Origin: Sambucus nigra
Taxonomy: Eukaryota > Streptophyta > Magnoliopsida > Dipsacales > Adoxaceae
Reading direction: 5' to 3'
DNA: 64,000 bases
Assembly (NCBI GenBank): GCA_949130495.1
Contig: OX422223.1
Span: 74,336,751-74,400,750, forward strand
Shown here: positions 9,974 through 21,817 of the stretch, piece after piece
Position numbering within the stretch: the stretch's first letter is position 1
Layout of the letters: each line of letters opens with the position of its first letter
The notes under the pieces: model-generated
The model's database searches: none
What the model was told of the DNA's origin: nothing
What the model saw: the letters and a program-made list of their open reading frames with translations, nothing else
Made by a program: the position numbers and the translations under genes

Positions 9974-12924
9974 TGTAATACCCCGTATTTTTGGCGATAA
10001 TTATTTTTGGGATTAATTAATTAAATGAGAATTAATTGGGAATTAATCCGGATAAAATACTTGCGAGATGTGAGTTGGTATTTGACTATATTGAGTATAT
10101 ATGATGATATACGAATATTGAATTATGAAATTTGTCGTGAGATTGATATACGGCAATTTGGACATTTTATTGGGACGCGTGAGACAGTCGCGTCAGGATA
10201 TAATTATTTTAATTATAAAAGTGAAATTAAATTCTAATAATAGTATGGTCGTTTTGAGTGCGCCAACACGTCCGGAAGGGTCGAGATAGTCAGAAAACAC
10301 TAGCCGGGGGTTTAGTTTGGGTCCCGGGGTATTTTTAGGCCATACCGGCAACATATAGGGGTAGTTTGGTAATTTTGCATTTTTGAGAATTAAAAGTGAC
10401 GAAAATTAATAAATTATATCTGATGTGGATTTGACCCACTAAACCACTAACCAACTCATTTTAACCTAATAGGCTACGTAGGTTATTAGAATTAGGTTTC
10501 TAATTTTTCCCAAAACAAACCCTAGCCACCATAGCCATTGGAGAAGAAAGCTTAGAGAGGGAGAGAAAGAGGAGAATTCTGCAGAGAGAGAGAGAAGGCA
10601 ATTTAGCCTTCAAGATTCATCCTCAAATCCAGAGAAATATTAGAGGCAAGTGGTTTAATTACAATTGATTTAATGCTATGCTTTTCCATGTTTAGGAATT
10701 ATCGAAATTGATCTTGGAAGATGATATAGACCCATGAATTGGAAGTTAAAAACTATGAATTATGTTAGGGACTGCATGTAGTAACAATCTGGGCGAATTA
10801 TGAATTCAAAATTATGACCCTTGATAATTTAAAAACGGATTTAAGAAGAGGTTTATGAATGTTCTTGAAAGAATTAGAAAACTAGGGTTCTTGATGAAGA
10901 TTAATCCATATATAGCCCTTGGTTGATGAATTATTGTTTTTAGAACGTTATTAATGTTGTAGGATGGTTGTATGATAATACCATAACGTTATATTAGAGA
11001 TTCATGCATTAAAAGTATGTTTTGGGATGATTTGAAAACTGCAAAACGAAGCAGTCCGTAGCCATACCTGGTGCATTGGATCGATCGATGTTCATCAGTC
11101 GATCGATCGACAACCATCGATCGATCGAAGGAAAAGGTCGATCGATCGACCTTCCCAGAATGAGTAAAGTTTTTTCCTATTTAAATTTTAATGGTAGTAA
11201 CCATTGGGAAATGTTATTGGAGACCTTATGAATACCCTTAAACTTAAGGAAGACCAGTAGGCATGATTATGAAACTTGGACCTTAATTAGAATTCAATTT
11301 GAGGAATTATTCCAAATTAATGAAATTCGATAAGTGAGATAATATTTGGGATAAAAGTGTAAATTTGAATAATTTGATGAAATGAGGTTTGGGCAGAAGT
11401 AAAGACCTTAGGAATAAAGATGTTATATGTGGGAATAATAGGAACTTAATAATCTATTTGAGATAAGTTTTAAGTATAAGAAACTACGACGTGAGACGTG
11501 TCGACAGTTTAACTTTTATATTATCGGGAGACTTAAAATATATAATTTGGAATAATGGTATAAGGATGTAGAGTATACCTTTATTAATATTGTGATATCT
11601 AAGATGTGTGAATGCTTAGCATATAATTTTATGTGTATGACATACCTACCACACTTGCTATCACGGGAGGTTTACGTTCGCTTAGGGCCTTCTTATCCTT
11701 GTGTTGCCCGGATTTAGATTGGTACCTCGATGAACATAGGTTAGAGAAGGACTTATTGGGATGTTAATAAGTTTGCTGATCGTGGGAGCGTAGGTATGTG
11801 CGTGACCCATGTGATGTGACTGTGTTCGCCTCCATTGTTTGTGATGTTGTTATCTGAGAAAGATTCCTGAGAGATTCGGAATGCGTGATCCTTATGTACG
11901 TGATGTACCGGGATAGATAGAAGAGTAGGTGTGCACCACAGCTTAGTCTCGAGGTGCGTGTATTGTATATTTATGATGCGAATAATATACGGTTAAATGA
12001 AAAGGAATCTTCTATGTTAAATTATGTGTATAGTTATTGTAACGTGATGAAAAGATAAAAGGGGACAGATATCAATAAATGGTTTTATTACTAATTGGGA
12101 ATCCGAGAATTAAAGTAGAACTCTCTATTTAATTGTTAAGGTTGGAATTAAAATGTGAACCGAGTAGAAGTGTTAGAAATCCTTTTGAACTAGATAGTTA
12201 GGGGAAAACACATGAATGGGTACAGGAACGTTAGGAGTGCACAGTTAGACGAGAGGTGAGTATCTCATGTGAGAGCACGTCCTAACATGTATTTTGCATT
12301 TATTATTTTAATTGTTATTAAAGCACTTGCTGTTTTCAAAATACTCTCCACTTTCGGGCTCTGACCCGTTTTATTTCAAATCTATTTTTTGTAAAAACCA
12401 TTTTAGGTGCCCAGCCACAAGGACACCATGCTTAGGATCCTCATACAGGTGACGAGCTGTAGCTGTTTGTGGAAGTTACAGGGATTTGATTTTAGACGCT
12501 TATATCATTTGGATTCCATGTTCAGTATTCCTCAGTTGTAGGGCATGTTGCCCAAATTCTATTAGAGACATTTCCATTTCAGTTTTTCAGACTTTGGCAT
12601 GTATTAATTCAGTATTCAGTATTTCATTACTTATTTCAGTTGTGGGATTTGTTGTGAGGAGTTTTCCTCCGGATTTATTTATATCATGTGATGATTATTC
12701 TATTATTTCGTTATGGTGAATGGTGATATTATTCTTGCTTTAAATCTTTTACTGCATGTTAATCTTACTTTAATTAAAATTTGACAACTTACTTTTTAAA
12801 TACTAGGTGGTTAGTTATAATAAAATGTTTTCGACGGTGATGCTATTAACTGAGCCAACTTGGCATTTTGATTTAATTTAATAAAGGAGTAGCTACCCGG
12901 TATTTAATTAGTCGGGGTGTCACA
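9974..12924 (+). repeat. 5' LTR of element C
   Basis: TGTAATACCCCG at the start and GGTGTCACA at the end match the 3' LTR. The LTR contains AAACCCTAGCC leader-like sequence near 10507, a GA-rich tract near 10555-10600 and a cluster of CGAT palindromes (11079-11150). The 77-residue open frame near 12486 recurs in the other LTR and looks fortuitous. Confidence 0.95.
11079..11150. repeat. Cluster of four TCGATCGATCGA-type palindromes in LTR of element C
   Basis: Four blocks built on GATCGATC occur within 72 bp, at about 11079-11090, 11099-11110, 11116-11128 and 11137-11150. They are separated by short non-repeated spacers. The same cluster, with two substitutions, is in the other LTR at about 18767-18839. 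Confidence 0.85.
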
Positions 12925-12926
12925 GG

Positions 12927-12938
12927 TGGTATCAGAGC
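12927..12938 (+). promoter_or_regulatory. Primer-binding site of element C
   Basis: TGGTATCAGAGC begins two bases after the 5' LTR. It is a perfect plant initiator tRNA-Met primer site. Confidence 0.95.
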
Positions 12939-13109
12939 ATCAGGTTCTAGTGTCCTTTAGGATCTGTACGGCTATTATGTTTTCGCTAAGTTTTCTTTGA
13001 TATAGAGCCCTATATTTTAGGACCGTTGTACTCTTTTTGGTGTATACTTCGTTCTTCAGCTATTTTAAGTTTATAAACTGTGAACTTATAAACTTTATTC
13101 TTATTTCAG

Positions 13110-14250
13110 ATGCCTCCACGACGTGCACGACGAGTTCCCAGGGATGCAACGCCAGAACCCCAGCCCGCTCCAATTCAGGGCATGATGAATGCCGCTGAGG
13201 TTGCAACCATTGTAGCCCAAGCGGTAAATGCCGCAATTGCCGTAGTTCAGCAGGCACTGGTTGCCGCGCCAGTACAGGCAAATGCATTCCCGTCTGCTTG
13301 GGAACGTGTACGTGATGCTTTTCAGAAAGCGCATCCGCCAGAGTTTGTAGGTAGCTCAGATGTGGTAGTCTCGAGCCAATGGAGGAAGGATATGCAGAGG
13401 CACTTGAGGATGTGTGAGTGCACGGATGTTCAGAAGCAGGTGCTAGCTACTTTCAAGCTAGTTGGATCTGCACTGCAGTAGTGGGAGTCTATTACCACAG
13501 TGGAGGAGAGGGATACTCTCACTATTCAGGACTTTTGGGTGCGGTTCGACCGCAAGTACTTTCCGTCAGCTGTTCACACGGAAATGAGGAGGAAACTGAT
13601 GAATCTGAAGCAAGAGGGTAAGACCGTGGCCGAGTATGAGGCCGAGTTCACGAATCTGTTGAATATCGTTTCGGATGAGATACCGACAGAAAAGAAGAAG
13701 ACTGAGAAATTCACCGACGGGTTGACATGGAGGATCCGTCAGCATCTGTTAGGGAACCTTTCATTGGCCACTTATTCTGATGTGATTAACGCTACTTTGT
13801 TACACTGCCAGGATCACCGCTTTCATATGGCTGAGGGCAAGAGATAGGGAGAGTCTAGCCATCAGGGCAGGACTGGAGGACATGGTACCGGTGGGGCACA
13901 ATCTGCTCAGGGGCAGAGACAGGGTGAGCGGGGTTCCCAGCAGGGGGATCAGAAGAGGTTCAGATCAGGGAATTACAGGCACGGACAGGGAGGTTTCTGT
14001 CAGGGCCATCAGGGTCCAAACGTCCATCAGGGCCAACAGGGGCAGAATGGGCAGCAGTTTCAGCAGGGCCAGTAGGGCCAGTAGGGCTAAGGGAGGAACG
14101 ATAACGGCAACGGCCACCAGGGCCGGGGACAGCAGGGTCAGAGAGGAGGGAACTTCCCAGGGAAGTGTTATGTTTGTGGCAAGACTGGCCATAAACGACA
14201 GCATTGTCCTGATAGGGGCAGGGCCCCACAGCAGCAGCAGGGTGCTCGCC
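13110..14250 (+). pseudogene. gag: Element C gag (interrupted by stops)
   Basis: The ATG at 13110 starts MPPRRARRVPRDATPEPQP, typical of Del-type gag. A retrotransposon gag domain covers about residues 65-240 (AFQKAHPPEFVGSSDVVVSS, FDRKYFPSAVHTEMRRKLM, EGKTVAEYEAEFTNL). A long Gln/Gly-rich linker follows, and then one CCHC knuckle near 14167-14208 ([14 protein letters not shown]). The frame is uninterrupted by indels, but stops lie at 13479, 13845, 14073, 14082 and 14088. The last three fall in the CAGGGC-repeat linker. Each stop can be explained by one C-to-T or G-to-A transition. The role would be the capsid and nucleocapsid of the virus-like particle. Confidence 0.93.
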
Positions 14251-17200
14251 AGGAGCCGCAGAGGCCTATGTTTCCCGCCGCTCTCCCCGCACCGCCACAG
14301 ATGGCAGCATTGCCACCCATTCCAGCAGTCCCAGCTCAGCAGGGGCAGCTACAGTATGGATGTGTCTATAACGTCCACCTGGCAGCAGTTCCACAGGCAC
14401 CGCCCGCGATTGAGGGTACGTTTCGTATCCATGGCACTATGGGTCGGGTATTGTTTGATACGGGGGATACACATTGTTTTATAGCTACACATTTCGCGAA
14501 GGCTTTAGGGTTGTTAGCCACAGCGAAGAGCACAGTGACGTGTGTCGACTCACCATTGGGGAATGGGTCACTTATATTCTTTATATGCCGGGGAGTGGGG
14601 GTAGATATTGGTGGTTTGGTATTACCTGCAGACATGTTGGTATTAGATATGCATGTGCACGATGTGATTATCGATATGGATTGGCTCGTAGCTTATAGGG
14701 CCATGATTGATTGCTTCAGCGGGAGCATTGTTTTTGCCATTCTGGGGCAAGAGATGTTTGTAGTGGCGATGCCTCGCCCAGAGGGAGGTTTGACCGCTCA
14801 TCTGTATTACATAGAGGAGGATACCTCTAAGGAGGTTGTGATTCCTTTAGATTCGATCCCAGTTATCAGGGAGTATTCGGATGTGTTTCAGGAGATACCA
14901 GGCCTACCCCCCAGTCGAGAGATAGACTTTGTTATAGACCTATTGCCAGATACGAGACCTATAGCATGCGCACCGTATCGTATGGCTCCGGCAGAGATGC
15001 GAGAGCTACGAGATCAGATAGAGCAGCTGTTAGGTCAGGGCTTTATTCGCAGGAGTACCTCACCTTGGGGCGCTCCGGTTTTGTTTATGAAGAAGAGGGA
15101 CGGTTCACTAAGATTGTGTGTGGACTACCGGGAGTTGAACAAGGTCACGATACAGAATAAGTATACGTTGCCTCGAATCGATGACCTATTTGACCAGTTG
15201 AGAGGAGCTTCTCTCTTCTCGAAGATTGATTTGAGATCGGGATACCATCAGTTGCGTATCAGGGAGGAGGATGTCTCGAAGACTGCGTTCTTAACGAGAT
15301 ATGGTTCTTACGAGTTTCGAGTTATGCCTTTTGGTTTGACCAACGCTCCAGCAGTGTTTATGGACTTGATGAATAGGGTGTTCAGAGAGTTCCTTGATCA
15401 GTTTGTCATTGTCTTCATTGATGATATTATGGTTTACTCCCAGACATAGGAGGAGCACGCCGAACATTTGAGGCAGGTTTTGTAGACGCTACGTCAGAAC
15501 GAACTGTATGCAAAGATTGAGAAGTGCGGGTTTTGGTTGAAGGAGGTCCAGTTTTTGGGACACATTATTTCCGACCGGGGGATATCTGTTGATCCGGGGA
15601 AGGTATCCGCGGTGAGGGAGTGGGGACAACCCACGACACCGACTGAGATTCGTAGTTTCTTGGGCCTAGCAAGATACTACAGGAGGTTCATTCGGGGATT
15701 TTCGAATATAGCGGGTCCTTTGACACATCTGACTCGTAAAGGTGTGCCGTTCATTTGGAGTGATGCCTGTCAGTTGGCATTTGATGAGTTAAAGGACAAA
15801 TTGACCTCAACACCTGTGTTAGCATTGCCGAGACCGGGAGTTGAGTATTTGGTTTACACCGATGCGTCTTTGCAAGGACTTGGAGGTGTATTGCAGCAGG
15901 AAAGATAGGCCATAGCTTATGCTTCCCGTAAGCTTAAGCCTCATGAGAAGAATTACCCCACGCATGATTTGGAGTTGGCGGCAGTGGTATTTGCCCTACG
16001 GATTTGGAGACACTATCTTTTGGGGGAGAAGTTCCAATTGTTCACGGACCACAAGTCCCTACAGTACCTGTTCAAGCAGAAGGAGTTGAACATGCGGCAA
16101 AGGAGGTGGCTTGAGTTTGTGAAGGACTACCAGTTCGATATCCAGTATCACCCGGGTAAGGCTAACATGGTAGCAGACGCGTTAAGCCGTAGGCCAGCAG
16201 ATGAGGTGGCAGGGGTGTGGAATGCAAAGTGGAAGGAGTTGGGACACCAGGATGCAGTGGCCCGATCTTTCATGTCTGTGATGACCGTTACACCACAGAT
16301 TGTCACGAAGGTAGTACGGGCACAGGCTAATGACTCGTTTTGTCAGGAGCAGATAGTTCGATTACTAGCAGAGGGAGCCGAGTCCTATACCGTTAGCTCA
16401 GACGGGGGATTACGCTTCAATGGGAGATTGGTGGTTCCGGAAGGGGAGGAATTACGACACGAGGTGATGGCAGAGTCGCACGGCTCACGGTTCGCGGTAC
16501 ATCCCAGAGGGGACAAAATGTACCAAGACATGCGACGCCAGTATTGGTGGAGCGGTATGAAGAGAGATATCGCTGTGTTTGTTTCGAAATGCGCCACTTG
16601 TCAGCTAGTAAAAGTGGATCATCAGAGACCGACATGACTTCTACAGCCATTGGAGGTTCCGAGGTGGATGTGGGAGAGCATATCCATGGACTTTATCACG
16701 GGGTTGCCTACGTCGCAGAGGGGTCACGACTCCGTTTGGGTAATTGTGGATAGGTTGTCCAAAGTCGCTCACTTTTTACCCGTAAGGACTGACTACACTA
16801 CGGGACAGTATGCCCAGCTCTTCATTTCAGAGATCGTGAGACTTCACGGTGTGCCCCTAAATATCGTGTCTGACAGAGACAAGATATTTGTTTCGCGGTT
16901 TTGGGAGAGTTTCCAGGAGGCCATGGGCACGGAATTGCGGTTGAGTATGGCTTATCATCCGCAGACCGATGGGCAGACCGAGCTCACAAATCAGATGTTG
17001 GAGGACATGCTACGCATGTGCATTATTGACTTTGGAGGTGGATGGGAGCAATACCTTCCTCTGGTAGAGTTTGCTTATAATAACTCCTACCAGTTCACTA
17101 TTGGCATGGCTCCGTTTGAGGCGTTGTACGGTAAGCCTTATCGTTCCCCAGCATGTTGGTTGGAGGTGGGGGACAACAAACTACTTGGGCCGGAAGTGAT

Positions 17201-17642
17201 TCAGGATACTTTGACAAGGATTGAGTTGATTCGAAGTCGCATTCGGGTAGCTCAAGACCGACAGAAGAGTTATGCTGATGCGAAGAGATCTTTCAGGGAG
17301 TTCCAAGTGGGGGACCAGGTTTTGCTCAGAGTATCTCCTATGAAGGGGATTATGCGTTTCGGGAAGAAGGGGAAGTTGGCACCGAGGTATGTGGGGCCGT
17401 TTCCTATTATTGAGCGGATTGGACCAGTTGCGTATAGACTCGGGTTACCGGAGCACTTACACCGAATTCACGATGTGTTTCATATTTCCTCGCTAAGGAA
17501 ATATCTCAGAGACGAGTGCGTGTTCAGTGGCGACATCACAATGTCGAGGAGTCCACATGGGAACGCGAGGATGAGATGCGCGAACGTTATCCAGAGTTGT
17601 TTTTATCAGGTACTTTCTAGTTCCGAATTTCGGGACGAAATT
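14251..17642 (+). pseudogene. pol: Element C pol: protease, RT, RNase H, integrase (interrupted by stops)
   Basis: Pol is in the same frame as gag. The protease motif is [13 protein letters not shown] near 14448. RT has [45 protein letters not shown] and the catalytic FIDDIMVYS near 15415. RNase H has [32 protein letters not shown] and [11 protein letters not shown]. Integrase has an HHCC finger (near 16490-16610), DFITGLPTS, IVSDRDKIFVSRFW and YHPQTDGQTELTNQ, so the D, D and E are kept. The C-terminal GPFPIIERIGPVAYRL and HDVFHISSLRKYL motifs are present. Stops lie at 15447, 15483, 15906 and 16635. After HISSLRKYL about 50 codons are missing, and the chromodomain tail resumes in another frame near 17520. 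Confidence 0.94.
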
Positions 17643-17650
17643 CTGTTATT

Positions 17651-17660
17651 AGGGGGGAAG
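17651..17660 (+). promoter_or_regulatory. Polypurine tract of element C
   Basis: AGGGGGGAAG ends two bases before the 3' LTR start at 17663. Confidence 0.9.
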
Positions 17661-17662
17661 TA

Positions 17663-20614
17663 TGTAATACCCCGTATTTTTGGCGATAATTATTTTTGGG
17701 ATTAATTAATTAAATGGGAATTAATTGGGAATTAATCCGGATAAAATACTAGCGAGATGTTAGTTGGTATTTGACTATATTGAGTATATATGATGATATA
17801 TGAATATTGAATTATGAAATTTGTCGTGAGATTGATATACGGCAATTTGGACATTTTATTGAGACGCGTGAGACAGCCGCGTCACGATATAATTATTTTA
17901 ATTATAAAAGTGAAATTAAATTCTATTAACTGTATGGTCGTTTTGAGTGCGTCAACGCGTCCGGAAGGGTCGAGATAGTCAGAAAACACTAGCCGGGGGT
18001 TTAGTTTGGGTCCCGGGGTATTTTTAGGCCATACCGGCAACATATAAGGGTAGTTTGGTAATTTTGCATTTTTGAGAATTAAAAGTGACGAAAATTAGTA
18101 AATTATATCTGATGTGGATTTGACCCACTAAACCACTAACCAACTCATTTTAACCTAATAGGCTACGTAGGTTATTAGAATTAGGTTTCTAATTTTTCCC
18201 AAAACAAACCCTAGCCACCATAGCCATTGGAGAAGAAAGCTTAGAGAGGGAGAGAAAGAGGAGAATTCTGCAGAGAGAGAGAGAAGGCAATTCAGCCTTC
18301 AAGATTCATCCTCAAATCCAGAGAAAGATTAGAGGCAAGTGGTTTAATTACAATTGATTTAATGCTATGCTTTTCCATGTTTAGGAATTATCGAAATTGA
18401 TCTTGGAAGATGATATAGACCCATGAATTGGAAGTTAAAAACTATGAATTATGTTAGGGACTGCATGTAGTAACAATCTGGACGAATTATAAATTCAAAA
18501 TTATGACCCTTGATAATTTAAAAACGGATTTAAGAATAGGTTTATGAATGTTCTTGAAAGAATTAGAAAACTAGGGTTCTTGATGAAGATTAATCCATAT
18601 ATAGCCCTTGGTTGATGAATTATTGGTTTTAGAACGTTATTAATGTTGTAGGATGGTTGTATGATGATACCATAACGTTATATTAGAGATTCATGCATTA
18701 AAAGTATGTTTTGGGATGATTTGAAAACTGCAAAACGAAGCAGTCCGTAGCCATACCTGGTGCATTCGATCGATAGATGTTCATCAGTCGATCGATCGAC
18801 CACCATCGATCGATCAAAGGAAAAGGTCGATCGATCGACCTTCCCAGAATGAGTAAAGTTTTTTCCTATTTAAATTTTAATGGTAGTAACCATTGGGAAA
18901 TGTTATTGGAGACCTTATGAATACCCTTAAACTTAAGGAAGACCAGTAGGCATGATTATGAAACTTGGACCTTAATTATAATTCAATTTGAGGAATTATT
19001 CCAAATTAATGAAATTCGATAAGTGAGATAATATTTGGGATAAAAGTGTAAATTTGAATAGTTTGATGAAATGAGGTTTTGGCAGAAGTAAAGACCTTAG
19101 GAATAAAGATGTTATATGTGGTAATAATAGGAACTTAATAATCTATTTGAGATAGGTTTTAAGTATAAGAAACTACGACGTGAGACGTGTCGACAGTTTA
19201 ACTTTTATATTATCGGGAGACTTAAAATATATAATTTGGAATAATGTTATAAGGATGTAGAGTATACCTTTATTAATATTGTGATATCTAAGATGTGTGA
19301 ATGCTTAGCATATAATTTTATGTGTATGACATACCTACCATACTTGCTATCACGGGAGGTTTACGTTCGCTTAGGGCCTTCTTATCCTTGTGTTGCCCGG
19401 ATTTAGATTGGTTACCTCGATGAACATAGGTCAGAGAAGGACTTATTGGGATGTTAATAAGTTTGCTGATCGTGGGAGCGTAGGTATGTGCGTGACCCAT
19501 GTGATGTGGCTGTGTTCGCCTCCATTGTTTGTGATGTTGTTATCTGAGAACGATTCCTGAGAGATTCAGAATGCGTGATCCTTATGTACGTGATGTACCG
19601 GGATAGATAGCAGAGTATGTGTGCACCACAGCTTAGTCTCGGGGTGCGTGTATTGTATATTTATGATGCGAATAATATACGGTTAAATGAAAAGGAATCT
19701 TCTATGTTAAATTATGTGTATAGTTATTGTAACGTGATGAAAAGATAAAAGGGGACAGATATCAATAAATGGTTTTATTACTAATTGGAAATCCGAGAAT
19801 TAAAGTAGAACTCTCTATTTAATTGTTAAGGTTGGAATTAAAATGTGAACCAAGTAGAAGTGTTAGAAATCCTTTTGAACTAGATAGTTAGGGGAAAACA
19901 CATGAATGGGTACATGAACGTTAGGAGTGCACAGTTAGACGAGAGGTGAGTATCTCATGTGAGAGCACGTCCTAACATGTATTTTGCATTTATTATTTTA
20001 ATTGTTATTAAAGCACTTGTTGTTTTCAAAATACTCTCCACTTTCGGGCTCTGACCCGTTTGCTTTCAAATCTATTTTTTGTAAAAACCATTTTAGGTGC
20101 CCAGCCACAAGGACACCACGCTTAGGATCCTCATACAGGTGACGAGCTATAGCTGTTTGTGGAAGTTACAGGGATTTGCTTTTAGACGCTTCTATCATTT
20201 GGATTCCATGTTCAGTATTCCTCAGTTGTAGGGCATGTTGCCCAAATTCTATTAGAGACATTTCCATTTCAGTTTTTCAGACTTTGGCATGTATTAATTC
20301 AGTATTCAGTATTTCGTTACTTATTTCAGTTGTGGGATTTGTTGTGAGGATTTTTCCTCCGGATTTATTTATATCATGTGATGATTATTCTATTATTTCG
20401 TTATGGTGAATGGTGATATTATTCTTTCTTTAAATCTTTTACTGTATGTTAATCTTACTTTAATTAAAATTTGACAACTTACTTTTTAAATACTAGGTGG
20501 TTAGTTATAATAAAATGTTTTCGACAGTGATGCTATTAACTGAACCAACTTGGCATTTTGATTTAATTTAATAAAGGAGTAGCTACCCGGTATTTAATTA
20601 GTCGGGGTGTCACA
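17663..20614 (+). repeat. 3' LTR of element C
   Basis: It is the same length as the 5' LTR to within one base and has the same termini. The CGAT palindrome cluster is retained at 18767-18839, with two core substitutions relative to the 5' copy. Confidence 0.95.
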
Positions 20615-20619
20615 CACAC
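20615..20619. repeat. Target-site duplication CACAC, right copy (element C)
   Basis: It is identical to 9969-9973 and begins directly after the terminal CA of the 3' LTR. Confidence 0.92.
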
Positions 20620-21748
20620 TGACTTCGAGAGAATATTGTTGAGATCACTAAGAGGGATTATTTTTTATGCCTTTCTATGTGAGCTTATGATTCCCTTATA
20701 TAGGGTCAAGGGGGTGCCGATCAACATTGTCCTTGACATGCATATTGATAGGCAACCCTAGACACACTGGCGATAGGCAGGGAAATGAGTTTGCCATTCG
20801 ACAGTCTCATGAAGATTTTCCAAAAAAAGATCGTAAAATGCAATCCATAAGTCTGAATCGCACATGGGATGAACCATTGGAAAGGGTATTCAGATAACTT
20901 TAAGAATACATTGGGATGCTCCTGGGTTCGGGAATTGACCGTGATCAAACGGGGCTCGAAAGCGCCTGACGGCCTTTTGGATAAGAGGAAAATAAATCTC
21001 TCTTTTAAATCATAACGCCGCCAATTCATGCACCGGATGGACCGTTAGAAAGTTTATGCCGGTATCTTAGATGTTCCAAAGAGATTAACTCGGTTCGAAG
21101 AGTTGACATTGGTCAAACGGGGCATGGAAGTGCCCACTAACCCTTCGGAGTAAAATGAGTCATTCGTCTGTACCATAACGTTGATTCGCACACGGGGCGA
21201 ACCATTATATAGGAGATTTAGATCCCTTTAAAGATACATTCAACGCGTTCGAGCTAAAGAGTTGACAAGAGCGAATCAGAGCTCGGGAGCACTCGATGTC
21301 CTCCAGATCAGTTTTCAGAATAAAATGGTTTGTTTGTCCGAACTGTAAGGCTGATTGGTGCGTATGGTGGAATATTGGAAAGGGGTTCAGATCCCTTCAA
21401 GGATTCATTTATTTTTTACTTAGGAGAGGAAGTTGATTGGGGTCAAAATGGGGCCCGAGAGCGCCCGGTGGCCTCCAAATCGATTTTTGACAATAAAACG
21501 GATTATTCATCCGAACTGTAAGGCTAATTTACACATGGGGTGGACCTTTGGAAAGGGAATTCAGTGCCCTTTGAAGATTCATTGAGCTTCCGCTCTGGTG
21601 AGAGAGTTGAACGGTAGTCAAACGGGGCTCGAGAGCATCGGTGGCCTCTATATCAGAGCTCGAAGTATGACCTAGGATTTATGGTGAAGGAGGAAGTGAT
21701 AGGGACCTAAGGAGATGCTTAGAAGGGTCCTAAAATGTGGTGTCTACA
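20620..21748 (-). repeat. Element B left (3') LTR, inner segment, with internal ~165-bp periodicity
   Basis: It resumes element B after element C and aligns with 33115-34153 (shared CTTATATAGGGTCAAG and ATGACCTAGG.TTTATGGTGA stretches). It ends GGTGTCTACA at 21748. Within it, a phrase resembling GGTCAAACGGGGCTCGAGAG recurs near 20941, 21111, 21270, 21438 and 21616, so the segment is itself about five degenerate repeats of roughly 155-178 bp. Confidence 0.87.
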
Positions 21749-21817
21749 GAACGCCTCGATGGGTGAGCTTAGAACAAGTTAAAGTCATTGAATAGACACC
21801 ACATGGATATTTTGGGA
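21749..21817. other. Junction between LTR and 3' region of element B
   Basis: A polypurine tract would be expected here on the minus strand directly before the LTR, but none is visible. The motif TAGACACCACAT, resembling the LTR end, occurs again near 21791-21803, which may mark a rearranged or duplicated LTR edge. Confidence 0.4.

Larger units (their letters stand above)
9974..20614 (+). mobile_element. Element C: Tekay/Del chromovirus (Ty3/Gypsy), structurally complete
   Basis: The element has two full LTRs of 2951 and 2952 bp (9974-12924, 17663-20614), both starting TGTAATACCCCG and ending GGTGTCACA. It also has a tRNA-Met primer site, one gag-pol frame, a purine tract and a 5-bp CACAC duplication. 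The domain order gag, protease, RT, RNase H, integrase and the C-terminal EESTWEREDEMRERYPELF remnant of the chromodomain region place it in the Tekay/Del lineage, whose LTRs are characteristically long. By eye, LTR-LTR divergence is around 2-3 percent, highest in the first 300 bp. It is nested in the LTR of element B. Nine nonsense codons and a deletion before the chromodomain tail make it non-autonomous now. Confidence 0.96.

Noticed and set aside
12486..12719. A 77-residue frame repeated at 20176-20409
   Set aside because: Repeated only because it lies in both LTRs of element C; the sequence is Phe/Ser/Ile-rich without a domain.
12927..12938. tRNA gene remnants at the TGGTATCAGAGC and TGGCGCC sites
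   Set aside because: Only 12-18 bases match; these are retrotransposon primer-binding sites, and no cloverleaf surrounds them.
13960..14229. Minus-strand frames opposite the gag linker of element C
   Set aside because: They mirror the CAGGGC-repeat linker of gag; no independent support.
14268..17500. An integrated pararetrovirus (shared RT and RNase H)
   Set aside because: LTRs, integrase, primer site and target duplication are present and no movement or coat protein is visible; it is a Ty3/Gypsy retrotransposon.
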